From Bacteroidota bacterium (lineage in GTDB: Bacteria; Bacteroidota; Bacteroidia; Chitinophagales; Chitinophagaceae): a stretch of 31,744 bases of DNA. Shown here piece after piece: positions 1 through 7,110 of this stretch. The notes under the pieces were generated by a model. It saw only the letters and a program-made list of their open reading frames with translations. It was not told the DNA's origin and did not search any database. The translations under genes were made by a program, and so were the position numbers. Each line of letters begins with the position of its first letter. Position 1 is the stretch's first letter. The stretch is taken from the NCBI GenBank assembly GCA_023422835.1, contig JAFAGI010000017.1, positions 1-31,744 of the forward strand, read 5' to 3'.

Positions 1-101
1 TCTTTTGTTCCAAAAATGTCAAATCTAAATATATTGGAAAGTGAAATAGCTATTACTAAAAAAATAAATATTCGTTTAAAATTAATTGTATTCTCTTTCA
101 T
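1..101 (-). CDS. Partial membrane protein, cassette 5
   Basis: An open frame starts at the ATG on the complement of 99-101 and runs off the left edge, giving 33 visible residues that begin MKENTINFKRIF. After a short basic start comes a hydrophobic run, FIFLVIAISL, which is probably a membrane segment or signal anchor. The start lies 39 bp inside the cassette that begins at 140, the same compact leader length as the other locus 1 cassettes, and this is the main reason to believe the gene. No family can be assigned from so short a piece. Confidence 0.5.
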   Translation of the reverse strand, partial: MKENTINFKRIFIFLVIAISLSNIFRFDIFGTK

Positions 102-133
102 AGATTTATTTTCATTGCCTTTAATAGCCTGAC

Positions 134-330
134 CGCTAACGTTTTGGGTATTGCCGAAGGCGGGGAAATCGAAGGTGAAAGTTTCGATTTTGCACCGAGG
201 CGAGCCAAAACGAATTTTTGTGAGTTAAATTTATAAATAAAAAACGAATAAAATTCGTTTTTGGCGGTGATAGAAGTACAAACCTTGAGTTTAGCACTTT
301 AGCCCCGCTTTTGGCAATACCGTGTTAGCT
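134..330 (-). repeat. attC-like site S1 (long form, 197 bp)
   Basis: The outer cores are CGCTAAC (134-140) and GTTAGCT (324-330). The inner arms pair perfectly: GTATTGCC (148-155) with GGCAATAC, and GCGGGG (160-165) with CCCCGC (303-308), with a 4-nt internal bulge. The loop holds an additional hairpin at about 205-264 (CCAAAACGAATTTT against AAAATTCGTTTTTGG), which makes this site about 65 nt longer than the standard form. Both inner stems are identical to those of site S6 near 25.3 kb. Confidence 0.8.
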
Positions 331-341
331 GTAGTCCTATG

Positions 342-929
342 TTATTCCATTAACCTGAACCAGTCTTTTACTGTTAATTCTAATCGAACTATTTCATCTT
401 CTGCTAAAGGACAGCAATGGGCAATAGGTCCACGCAATTGATTTAAATTAGTAGTAATTCTTTGGAAAGCTCTTTGACCCCTTTTAAATAATTCTTCAAA
501 AGCCTCCCAATTTCCCGTTACTATTTGACTTAGTTCTCCGAAAGTGGTGTAATCTATTTTTTCTTCTGACCTAATTGTAAAGCCAGAATCTTCTTCTCTC
601 TTTATATTTGATTCTACATTTCTTCTAATGTCTTCTTTTACTTTATCCCACCAACTCTCACCATATTTTTCTTTCATTAACTCCATTACTAATCTTCGAA
701 TTGATTTTTCTAAGCAATAGAATACTTCATAATGTTCTGCCATTTTTCTTGCTTCAATTCGGAAATCTGAATCAAATTGTAAATAATATTCTTTTCTTTT
801 AACTTCTTCCTTTTTATCTCGTTCTAAATCAATGTCAAAATTTGACTCTACTACATTTAATTGTTGCTCGGTTAAAGAATTGGAAAGACAAAATAATTGA
901 ATACGAGAAAGTAAATCTTGATTATTCAT
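342..929 (-). CDS. Swt1-type HEPN domain protein
   Basis: A 195-residue protein whose C-terminal part resembles the Swt1-type HEPN domain: an aromatic helix (YCLEKSIRRLVMELM, about 71-85), a WW-containing segment near 93-94, and the motif LRGPIAHCCPL with R166 and H171 in the Rx4H spacing typical of HEPN ribonucleases. HEPN proteins of this kind are often RNA-cleaving toxins or phage-defence effectors; that role here is inference. The start overlaps the end of the DUF5343 gene by 8 bp, so the two are almost certainly co-translated and may act as a pair. Both sit in one cassette (324-1598). The gene is complete, with its stop just before site S1. The family call rests on recognised motif spacing and not on a search. 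Confidence 0.7.
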   Translation of the reverse strand: MNNQDLLSRIQLFCLSNSLTEQQLNVVESNFDIDLERDKKEEVKRKEYYLQFDSDFRIEARKMAEHYEVFYCLEKSIRRLVMELMKEKYGESWWDKVKEDIRRNVESNIKREEDSGFTIRSEEKIDYTTFGELSQIVTGNWEAFEELFKRGQRAFQRITTNLNQLRGPIAHCCPLAEDEIVRLELTVKDWFRLME

Positions 930-1560
930 TTAATAGATTTTCTTTGAGTGATTTAAAAATCGCATTGTATATTGCTGGATCATCAGTTTTTGGTAAAACC
1001 AAATTAATTGTATAACTCAAACCTAAGTTTAGATTTTTTCTTGGATTTGGGGCGTGTTCTTTTACCTGTAAAGGTGGAGAGTTTTTGACTTCTTTTTGAG
1101 CGTCTTCTATAACATCTTCATTAGTAGAAACTGTCTCAAAATCTGCAAAATCTTTTGCGAAAAAAAACGAACTTACAATATTCTTTACTGTTGAATTATC
1201 GTGAGGACTTCCAGTTATTTCAGAAATTAATTTTGTGAAATTTTTTCTATCCAAATCGTTGGCATATTCGTTTCTTTCAAATGCGTCAGAATATCCAATT
1301 TTTAAGGCACTTGCCATTGATTCTTTTCTAGAAGATGGATTTCGAAAGTTTTTATACAATTGTGTGGGTGTTCCATCACTATTTAAAAGTCCACATTTTT
1401 TTGCCCAAGAAATGAAACTTTTTTGATTTCCTCCTTTAAAGCCAAGTTTAGTTCCAAGAAAATCTCCATTAAAGTTTTCAGGGACAGTCGCTTCACAAAT
1501 TTTATTGAGAATTTTTGGTAAAGTTCCTGGTGACGACATATAAGCTAAATTTACTGCCAT
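922..1560 (-). CDS. DUF5343 family protein
   Basis: A 212-residue protein beginning MAVNLAYMSSPGTLPKIL, which resembles the winged-helix-like N-terminus of DUF5343 (a start near MAVNLPY, then a G-F-K-G-G-N region at about 40-45 and a helix rich in NPS around 74-76). The C-terminal segment LSYTINLVLPKTDDPAIYNA is a beta strand plus helix often seen at the end of this family. It begins 38 bp after the cassette start and overlaps the downstream HEPN gene by 8 bp. DUF5343 has no settled function. Next to a HEPN nuclease it could be a DNA-binding regulator, a partner or an antidote, but this is inference. There is no frameshift. Confidence 0.7.
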   Translation of the reverse strand: MAVNLAYMSSPGTLPKILNKICEATVPENFNGDFLGTKLGFKGGNQKSFISWAKKCGLLNSDGTPTQLYKNFRNPSSRKESMASALKIGYSDAFERNEYANDLDRKNFTKLISEITGSPHDNSTVKNIVSSFFFAKDFADFETVSTNEDVIEDAQKEVKNSPPLQVKEHAPNPRKNLNLGLSYTINLVLPKTDDPAIYNAIFKSLKENLLNE

Positions 1561-1591
1561 ATTTTTTAGGGTTTTCGTTTTTAAGGATTAC

Positions 1592-1725
1592 AGCTATCGT
1601 TTTACGTATTGGCGATGGTGGGGCATTTGAAAAACGTCAGCCCAACATATGTACAAATGCCCAATAGAATTACAAATGTTGATTTTACAACTGTCAGCCC
1701 CACTATTGCCAATACGATGTTAGCT
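1592..1725 (-). repeat. attC-like site S2 (134 bp)
   Basis: The outer cores are AGCTATC (1592-1598) and GTTAGCT (1719-1725). The inner arm at 1605-1624 pairs with 1697-1716 at 18 of 20 positions (left arm begins CGTATTGGCGATGG). The left core has GAT in place of GTT when read on the minus strand, the only altered core triplet in locus 1. The site closes the DUF4304 cassette and precedes the DUF5343/HEPN cassette. Confidence 0.8.
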
Positions 1726-1734
1726 GTGGTTTTT

Positions 1735-2349
1735 CTATTTGTCAAGTCCATATTTCTGTCCATACTCTTTTACTGTCATTAAGAAATGTGGGTTTATTTT
1801 GTTATTCAGTAGTCCTTCGTATTCTCGTTTAGCTTTGTCAAACTGTTTAAATTCTCCATAAACAATTAATTTTCCCAAAGGTGTCATCATCAAATCTGCT
1901 TTGTCTAACTCTTGAAGCATTTTCTCTGTGCTATTTACTCGGTCAAAATATGGCAAAATGAAATCTGTCAAATTTTTTTTCATCTCGTCAATAAGCTGTT
2001 GCTCGTCAGTGCACTCTTTAATGTCATACCAAGTATCATGTTGGTTTCGCAAGTCTCCAATTCTTTTTCTAATCAAACATTCTGGTTCAGTAGGATAGTC
2101 AGGAAGTCCTTTATCGCTGAAATTGTAAAATGCAAGCCAATATTCAGGAACAAAAATTCCTGTGTTTATAGTAAAACTGATACTGTCCTTGTTTCCAAAC
2201 GCACTTTTCTGAACATTAATGATTTGTCCGATAGTGTCAAGTTTTAAGTAAAAGTTATTCGCCTTTTTCTTAAAGCCCAAAGGTTTCAAGATTTCGTGAA
2301 ATCCATCTTTAATTATTTTGTCAAATTTTATCTCCGATATTGTCTTCAT
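1735..2349 (-). CDS. DUF4304 domain protein
   Basis: A 204-residue protein starting MKTISEIKFDKIIKDGFHEI. The frame stays open upstream to 2478, but that part lies inside hairpin site S3, so the internal ATG at 2347-2349, 37 bp into the cassette, is preferred. The first 80 residues match the DUF4304 pattern: a helix, then GFKKKANNFY, then a strand around QIINVQKSAFG and the FTINTGIF segment. The family function is unknown. The protein lacks a signal peptide and membrane segments and is probably cytoplasmic. It is the only gene of cassette 3, and its stop lies just ahead of site S2. Confidence 0.7.
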   Translation of the reverse strand: MKTISEIKFDKIIKDGFHEILKPLGFKKKANNFYLKLDTIGQIINVQKSAFGNKDSISFTINTGIFVPEYWLAFYNFSDKGLPDYPTEPECLIRKRIGDLRNQHDTWYDIKECTDEQQLIDEMKKNLTDFILPYFDRVNSTEKMLQELDKADLMMTPLGKLIVYGEFKQFDKAKREYEGLLNNKINPHFLMTVKEYGQKYGLDK

Positions 2350-2379
2350 TTCGTTTTTGGTGTGGCGTTCTAAAATCAC

Positions 2380-2511
2380 AGCTAACGTTTTCGGGCTTTG
2401 CGTTCGGGCGGGTTTCGGAGCACAAAGTTTCAATTTATTACTAAAGTTTATTAGAATCAAAAAGCTCCAAGTTTGCACGTCAGCCCGCCTGACGCAAAAC
2501 CCGTGTTAGTG
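2380..2511 (-). repeat. attC-like site S3 (132 bp)
   Basis: The outer cores are AGCTAAC (2380-2386) and GTTAGTG (2505-2511). The inner arms CGGGCTTTGCGTTCGGGCGG and GCCCGCCTGACGCAAAACCC pair with small bulges, like the unpaired bases of integron attC sites. The arms are nearly the same as those of S4, including the shared end CACGTCAGCCCGCC. It closes the cassette carrying the gene at 2527-3480. Confidence 0.8.
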
Positions 2512-2526
2512 GCTGCCTTTCCTTTG

Positions 2527-3480
2527 TCAAAATGGTAAGTCATCGTGTTCTTCTTCTTTGTGTTCGTTTGAAAGTGCCGCATTAATTACATAGTCAAAGT
2601 CTGCTGTCCCGTCACAAACAGAACAAGCCCTAAAATTTAATCGTTCTAATAGTTGTCCTTCAAATGATAGGTCTGGATTATACTTAACCCTATAATATTG
2701 TATTAAGAGTTCCTTGATTGGTTTTTTAAACTTAGTGTCGTATTCCAATAAAAATTGTCTCAATTCATCATCAGAAAGTTCTGTGTCGTTAATGTCAATG
2801 CTTCCTTTTCTGTAAGCAAGAAATGTCAATTTCTGAAATCTTCTTATTATGTGTTGCTTGTCCTTGTTGTTTACGAAATAGCGACCTGCTTCACTAATTA
2901 TTTTGTCAATTTCTATTTCAAGTTCAGCCAAATTGAGATTGTCAAAAATTTCAACTCCTGAATTGTCTCTTTCAATTTCGCTTACATTTCGTTGAATGTT
3001 CCATCTTATGTCGAGCTTCTTTAAAAACTCTTCTGTGTCTGCATTAAAAAGCTCAAAATTCTCTTTAAACCACGCTCTAAAAACTTCGACCTGCTGTTTT
3101 TCGAGCTCAGTAATTTCTTGTTCGGTCTTGCCTTCTTTTTCTGCTTTTTCTCTAACTCTTGCTTTTATTTCAAATGGAATTTCAAAGTTTTTGAATTTAG
3201 ATGTTAGTCTCTCACAATTTTTGTTTGAATGATATGAAGGTGGCTGTTCACTTTCAAAAACATATTGAAAAGTGTCTCTGTTGACAACTGGATGATAAAC
3301 TTCAATGGCAAACTTTTCTGGTTCTTTTAATAATGATTGCATAAGCAACAAATACTTTGTCTCCCACTTACTTAAAAAGTAAATAGGTTTCTTATAGATT
3401 TCTCCTGCAATGTCAGGAATGTCATTAAGGTTTATTTTCCTTAAAATTCGTTTAGAGTTTGCTTTGGTTATGTATGCCAT
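2527..3480 (-). CDS. Unknown protein with SSB-like acidic C-terminal tail
   Basis: A 317-residue protein, all of cassette 2, starting 26 bp after the cassette start. It is hydrophilic and helix-rich, with a strongly charged segment around 108-130 and no signal peptide. An N-terminal block contains YHSNKNCERL (about 83-92), and a CSVC pair lies near 286-289. The last residues are EEEHDDLPF, which closely resembles the tip of bacterial single-strand binding proteins (acidic run ending in DDLPF or DDIPF) that recruits repair and replication partners. I do not recognise the rest as a named family. A link to ssDNA metabolism is only an inference from the tail. No frameshift or truncation is visible. 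Confidence 0.65.
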   Translation of the reverse strand: MAYITKANSKRILRKINLNDIPDIAGEIYKKPIYFLSKWETKYLLLMQSLLKEPEKFAIEVYHPVVNRDTFQYVFESEQPPSYHSNKNCERLTSKFKNFEIPFEIKARVREKAEKEGKTEQEITELEKQQVEVFRAWFKENFELFNADTEEFLKKLDIRWNIQRNVSEIERDNSGVEIFDNLNLAELEIEIDKIISEAGRYFVNNKDKQHIIRRFQKLTFLAYRKGSIDINDTELSDDELRQFLLEYDTKFKKPIKELLIQYYRVKYNPDLSFEGQLLERLNFRACSVCDGTADFDYVINAALSNEHKEEEHDDLPF

Positions 3481-3499
3481 TGTTGTTTTTTAAGGTTGC

Positions 3500-3632
3500 C
3501 ACTAACGGTTTGCGGCTTTGCGTTCGGGCGGGATTTTTAGCACTAACCTTGATACGAAGCCGAAAGCTCAAATTTAGCACAATCTTTCATACGAAGCACG
3601 TCAGCCCGCCTGACGCAAAACCGCTGTTAGTG
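3500..3632 (-). repeat. attC-like site S4 (133 bp)
   Basis: The outer cores are CACTAAC (3500-3506) and GTTAGTG (3626-3632). The arms GCGGCTTTGCGTTCGGGCGG and CCGCCTGACGCAAAACCGC pair with small bulges. The loop begins ATTTTTAGCAC, a motif also found in inverted orientation in S6. The stop codon of the GyrI-like gene (3627-3629) falls inside the core. Confidence 0.8.
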
Positions 3633-4115
3633 GCAGGTGTTCTTCGGTCTTATCGGTATCCAAATTTCTTCTTCTGATGTCGGGTCGTTGTTTTTGTATT
3701 TGTCGCCTAAAACTTCAAAGTGCGCTCTGTTGTCTAAAACGTAGTCTGAACTTGGCAACCAAGTTCCCAAAATGTATTGAAAAATTGAATTGTCTGTGCT
3801 TAAACCTTTATAGTTAAAAACCGCATAAAGTCCGCTTGGTAAAACAAAAGTTTCCATTTCGTTTGGCACGTTGTCAAAGTCCGAAACTTCAACTGTTGCC
3901 CAACGTTCAAATTCGTTTGTCGGTTTGAAGTCCGCAAAATGTGTCGGTTTGTAAACAGCCAATGAAATCAAGTCGTTTGTCAAGCTATTGGTTATTTCTT
4001 TTCTTCTTGGCGAAAAACTACGCCAAAGTTCGCCAACTTTGTGGTTAGCAAAACTCATTGAAAGTCGCTTACCGACTAACTTTTTTTCGTTTGATGTTTC
4101 AATTCTTGGTGTCAT
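3627..4115 (-). CDS. GyrI-like / AraC effector-binding domain protein
   Basis: A 162-residue stand-alone GyrI-like domain without a DNA-binding part. Family-like segments visible are MSFANHKVGELWRSFSPRR (19-37), FERWATVEV (68-76), LPSGLYAVFNYKG (92-104), WLPSSDYVLDNRAHFEVLG (119-137) and SEEEIWIPI near the end. Such domains bind small molecules, and some members (SbmC/GyrI) act on DNA gyrase. The start overlaps the stop of the pentapeptide-repeat gene by 4 bp (ATGA), indicating translational coupling. Its stop TAA is supplied by the core of site S4, so the reading frame literally ends in the recombination site. Cytoplasmic. The family is fairly sure; the ligand is unknown. Confidence 0.75.
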   Translation of the reverse strand: MTPRIETSNEKKLVGKRLSMSFANHKVGELWRSFSPRRKEITNSLTNDLISLAVYKPTHFADFKPTNEFERWATVEVSDFDNVPNEMETFVLPSGLYAVFNYKGLSTDNSIFQYILGTWLPSSDYVLDNRAHFEVLGDKYKNNDPTSEEEIWIPIRPKNTCH

Positions 4116-4675
4116 TTTTCTATATCAATATCGTATTTGTCTAAAAGTCCTGAAACGCCCAAAATTGAAAATCTTGCTTTCTTAATTCTGTTCGTTTCTG
4201 GGTCAATGGAATAATTGTAAGAAGTCCGAAAGTCGGCTTTTTCAAGTGTCGTATGGTCAAAAACGGCTTGTGTCAAATTGCAGTTGTCAAACACGGAACT
4301 TGTCAAGTCAGCTTCTGCAAAGTCGGTTTCTTGTAACTGCGAATTTTTAAAAACTGTCTTTTTGATTTTTGTCTTGTAAAACGAAGAATGGTTGAGTTGG
4401 CAACCGTCAAACGAAAAAGAAAGCCCAAACTCGTTGCAAGTGTCAAAGCGAAGCCCTAACATTTTGCAGTCTTTGAATTTTACGTCCCGAAACGCTGTCT
4501 TGTTGAGTTTCGTCAAACTCAAATTACAACCATTAAATGTGCAGTCTATAAACTTAAATTCTGAAAGGTCGCTGTCCGCAAAGTCGCAACTGTTGAAAAT
4601 ACAGTTTTCGTATTCGCCTTTTGTCAGCGTATCGTTTCGGTCAAAAGTTTTGTCTTGTATGTATGTTGCTGTCAT
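4112..4675 (-). CDS. Pentapeptide-repeat protein (Qnr/McbG-like)
   Basis: A 187-residue protein made of repeating five-residue units with a central F or L and a preceding A, C or small residue, for example CDFADSDLSEFKFIDCTF and TDFAEADLTSSVFDNCNL. This gives the right-handed quadrilateral beta helix of pentapeptide proteins. Length and domain content match Qnr and McbG, which mimic DNA and protect gyrase from quinolones or microcin B17; other pentapeptide proteins have unrelated roles, so gyrase protection is inference. The partner gene downstream is GyrI-like and overlaps by 4 bp. It is the first gene of the first cassette, the position best expressed in integrons, with a 49-bp leader from the cassette start. 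Confidence 0.8.
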   Translation of the reverse strand: MTATYIQDKTFDRNDTLTKGEYENCIFNSCDFADSDLSEFKFIDCTFNGCNLSLTKLNKTAFRDVKFKDCKMLGLRFDTCNEFGLSFSFDGCQLNHSSFYKTKIKKTVFKNSQLQETDFAEADLTSSVFDNCNLTQAVFDHTTLEKADFRTSYNYSIDPETNRIKKARFSILGVSGLLDKYDIDIEK

Positions 4676-4715
4676 TTGTCTGTTCTGTCATTTGGAATGG
4701 CGTCTTGTTACACTT

Positions 4716-4773
4716 GCCACTAACATCCAAATATACGCAGTTCGTTTATTTATTAATTATGTAGTTCGTTTAT
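4716..4773 (-). other. attI-like integration site next to the recombinase
   Basis: The core GCCACTAAC (4716-4724) is the start of cassette 1 read on the minus strand (GTTAGTGGC). Immediately outside lie 25 bp (4725-4749) that match 17 of 25 bases of the sequence ahead of the first cassette of locus 2 (22583-22607). Within and beyond it the 13-mer G(C/T)AGTTCGTTTAT occurs twice (4737-4749 and 4761-4773), 24 bp apart, and an inverted copy ATAAACGAAC lies at 4847-4856. Such repeats are plausible recombinase binding sites. The role is inferred. Confidence 0.6.
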
Positions 4774-4858
4774 CAAATTTTCATTAACTTTATAATTGAT
4801 TGATGTTGTGGGGATTGAAGTGACTTTGCATCATTTAGTAAATCAGATAAACGAACCT

Positions 4859-5696
4859 ATGGATCGGGATCAACTCCTTCATCGTTTTAAAAAATATACT
4901 GATCACACAAAGATATAGTAATAACAGCATCAAGACCTACGCCGGGTGTGTTAGTTATTTTCTATCCGTTTTTAAAAACTACAAGCCGGAGGATATCACC
5001 TTGGACCTGATAGAAAGATTCATCAACTGGCTGGTCAGCGAAAGAAAGATCAGCGCTTCCTATCAAAAACAAATGCTCTTTGCTATCGGTAAATTTTACC
5101 AGACCGTATTCGACAAAAACATCAACCTGTATCTTCTCTATCCGCAAAGACAAGAGCATAAACTGCCTAAATATCTGTCTGTAAAGGAGGTTTCCAAAAT
5201 TATTCAATCTACTCAAAACCTGAAACATAAAACAATTATTTCTGTACTCTACGCCAGCGGCATGCGTTTGTCTGAGGTTATTCAACTAAAGCTATCAGAT
5301 ATTCATTCGGCAAACAAATGCATCCGGATCAATCAGGCAAAAGGAAACAAAGACCGCCTGGTAATCTTGTCTGATAAATTATTGGTTCTGCTGCGGGAGT
5401 ATTATAAAGTGTATCAACCGGAGCAATGGCTGTTCGAAGGCAACGCCGGCAGCCAGTATTCTGCAAAAAGTATCCAAAAGGTAGTAAGTGAGGCTGCTGT
5501 AAAAGCGGGCATTCCGGTGCGCGTAACGCCTCATATGCTGAGACATAGTTTCGCTACTCATCTGCTAGAAAACGGTACCGACATCCGGCTTATCCAGGAA
5601 CTGCTTGGACATAATTCAATAAAAACTACAGAAAAATATACAAAAGTTACTGACATATTTAAATCAAAAATAAAAAGCCCTTTTGATTTTTTATAG
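4859..5696 (+). pseudogene. Tyrosine recombinase, frameshifted N-terminus
   Basis: The C-terminal 231 residues (open from 5001, TTG) carry a complete tyrosine-recombinase catalytic set: R89 in SGMRLSEV, K114/K117 in AKGNKD, H178 and R181 in HMLRH, H204 in LLGH and Y213 in TTEKYTKV. The same protein continues upstream as QRYSNNSIKTYAGC (from about 4908) but is out of frame with MDRDQLLHRFKKY, which begins at the ATG 4859. One extra base near 4896-4899 breaks the gene; it could also be a sequencing error. The family is the XerD-like recombinases common in Bacteroidetes. It lacks the extra segment before the HxxR motif that marks integron IntI. It points away from the cassette array, as an integrase does. 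Confidence 0.75.
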
Positions 5697-5721
5697 ACAA
5701 AAATCCTCACTTTGCCTCGCT

Positions 5722-7068
5722 CTACAACTCCTTAATCTTAATGTTCTGAAACCAGACCTCATCGCCGTGATCTTGTAATAAAATGTGTCCTTCCGCAGCA
5801 TTGCCGAAATCGGGCCAGTCTTTGTATTTGCTGTAGTTTACCAGCGCGTCCCACATCTGGTTGTTACGCTCGTACTCAACAATTTTTACATCATTGAGCC
5901 AGTGCTCTACATGGTTGCCTTTTACTACGATCATGGCGGTATTAAAGAAGCCGCTGCGGAATGGTTTATTTTCTTTTGCCGGTATCAGGTCGTACAATGA
6001 GCCTAAAGTCCTGTTGCCATTTACACCCAGCTTAGCATCCGGATGAACCTGGTCGTCCAGTATCTGGAATTCGCAGCCGATAGCAGAACCTGCGCCTTTA
6101 TTGAGTTCCGGATCTACAAAATATTTAATACCGCTGTTGGCGCCCTTGGTTATTTTAAAGTCTGCCTTCAGTATAAAGTTTTTAAATTTTTTTGTGGTGA
6201 TAATGTCGCCGCCGTTGGTAGATTCCCCGCCGCCGCTTTTGAGCACCTTCAAAACATTGTGTTCCATCACCCAGCCTTTTTCGGGGAAAGAAGTGTGTTT
6301 AGCTGCGCGCCAGCCGTTTGTGGTTTTCCCGTCCCAAAGCAGTTGCCAGCCTTCGGATTTTTCTCTGGCCGACAGCGTGTTGGCAATGGCATTCACCTGC
6401 GGTATCTTATTACCCTTCCTGGTGTATTTATGCAGGTCCTTATCTGCTAGGCGAATATTTCTCCAGCGGATGGTTTTTCCTTCATCTTTTTTATCGCCGA
6501 TGGAATGCACCTGCAAAGCTATAAATCCTTCTGAAGTAACATTGTCCAGCAGGTCAGCAGCGGGCACATCATTTATCCAGGTGCGTATGGAATTGCCGAT
6601 GGCTTCAATACGAGCCTTGTTCCATCCGTTTTGTTTGAAAGCCTTTTGTGCCGCGGGGTTAGAGGTTAAAGTGTACAGCCATCCCCTGCGCGCTTCATCG
6701 TAAATGCCGCCTGTCCATGCCCGTGGCGACGGGTCTATCTCGTACTGGTAGCCGTGTACCCTGCCGTTGTTGTATTCAGCCAGGCTATTGCTTTTGAACT
6801 GTACACCGGAGTTGAGGTCTTTATCTACCATAAATTCAAATTCCAGAATAAAGTCTTTGTATTTTTTATCTGTAGCCAGAAAAGTGTTGGGTGTATTTGC
6901 CCGTGAAATGCCTGTGATCTCACCGTTTGCTGCTTTATATGTGGCAGAGCCATTGAGTTTGGACCATCCGCTAAGGTCTTTGCCATTGAATAGGTATGTC
7001 CATTTTTGTGCAGCAGCAAAAGAGCAGCACATTGACAAAAGCAGGGTAAACAAAAGATAATGCTTGAT
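5722..7068 (-). CDS. Secreted two-domain DUF1080 protein (3-keto-disaccharide hydrolase family)
   Basis: About 448 residues: a hydrophobic signal peptide ending SFAAAQ, then two DUF1080 (concanavalin-like, 3-keto-disaccharide hydrolase) domains. Each opens with a G-W segment ([21 protein letters not shown]) and contains LNSGVQFKS or ANSGIKYFV, followed by a Gx(Q/E)YE(I/L)-type strand ([14 protein letters not shown]). The start is unclear: an upstream ATC at 7066-7068 gives [13 protein letters not shown], which looks like a normal MK signal peptide with a changed start codon; the first usual codon is TTG at 7053. The leader lies in a diverged copy of the repeat described at 7111. The next gene in the same direction, a Gfo/Idh/MocA oxidoreductase, suggests a joint role in oxidising and cleaving 3-keto-glycosides in the periplasm (inference). 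Confidence 0.75.
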   Translation of the reverse strand: MKHYLLFTLLLSMCCSFAAAQKWTYLFNGKDLSGWSKLNGSATYKAANGEITGISRANTPNTFLATDKKYKDFILEFEFMVDKDLNSGVQFKSNSLAEYNNGRVHGYQYEIDPSPRAWTGGIYDEARRGWLYTLTSNPAAQKAFKQNGWNKARIEAIGNSIRTWINDVPAADLLDNVTSEGFIALQVHSIGDKKDEGKTIRWRNIRLADKDLHKYTRKGNKIPQVNAIANTLSAREKSEGWQLLWDGKTTNGWRAAKHTSFPEKGWVMEHNVLKVLKSGGGESTNGGDIITTKKFKNFILKADFKITKGANSGIKYFVDPELNKGAGSAIGCEFQILDDQVHPDAKLGVNGNRTLGSLYDLIPAKENKPFRSGFFNTAMIVVKGNHVEHWLNDVKIVEYERNNQMWDALVNYSKYKDWPDFGNAAEGHILLQDHGDEVWFQNIKIKEL

Positions 7069-7110
7069 GTGTGTATATTTTATTTTTCTTAATGGTCCCA
7101 GGAAATTAGC

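Larger units (their letters stand above)
1..4749 (-). mobile_element. Integron-like cassette array, locus 1
   Basis: Five head-to-tail cassettes read leftwards from position 4724: 3626-4724, 2505-3506, 1719-2386, 324-1598 and one that leaves the window (1-140). Every gene is on the minus strand and starts only 26-49 bp after its cassette start, which leaves little room for private promoters. Each cassette ends in an imperfect hairpin site whose outer core is TAAC/GTTA. The first bases of each complete cassette are inverted at its own end (14/15 matches for cassette 1, 13/15 for 2, 14/15 for 3, 12/14 for 4). A tyrosine recombinase lies just right of the first cassette, pointing away, as intI does in integrons. 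The DNA is visibly more AT-rich than the chromosome from 5.7 to 22.4 kb. The integron comparison is inference; the repeat pattern is seen directly. Confidence 0.8.

Noticed and set aside
2350..2478. N-terminal extension of the DUF4304 protein
   Set aside because: This part is the hairpin site S3 read through; the family similarity begins at the ATG of 2349.
4859..5696. Calling the recombinase intI
   Set aside because: The segment characteristic of integron integrases before the HxxR motif is absent and the sequence is closer to the general Bacteroidetes XerD-like family.
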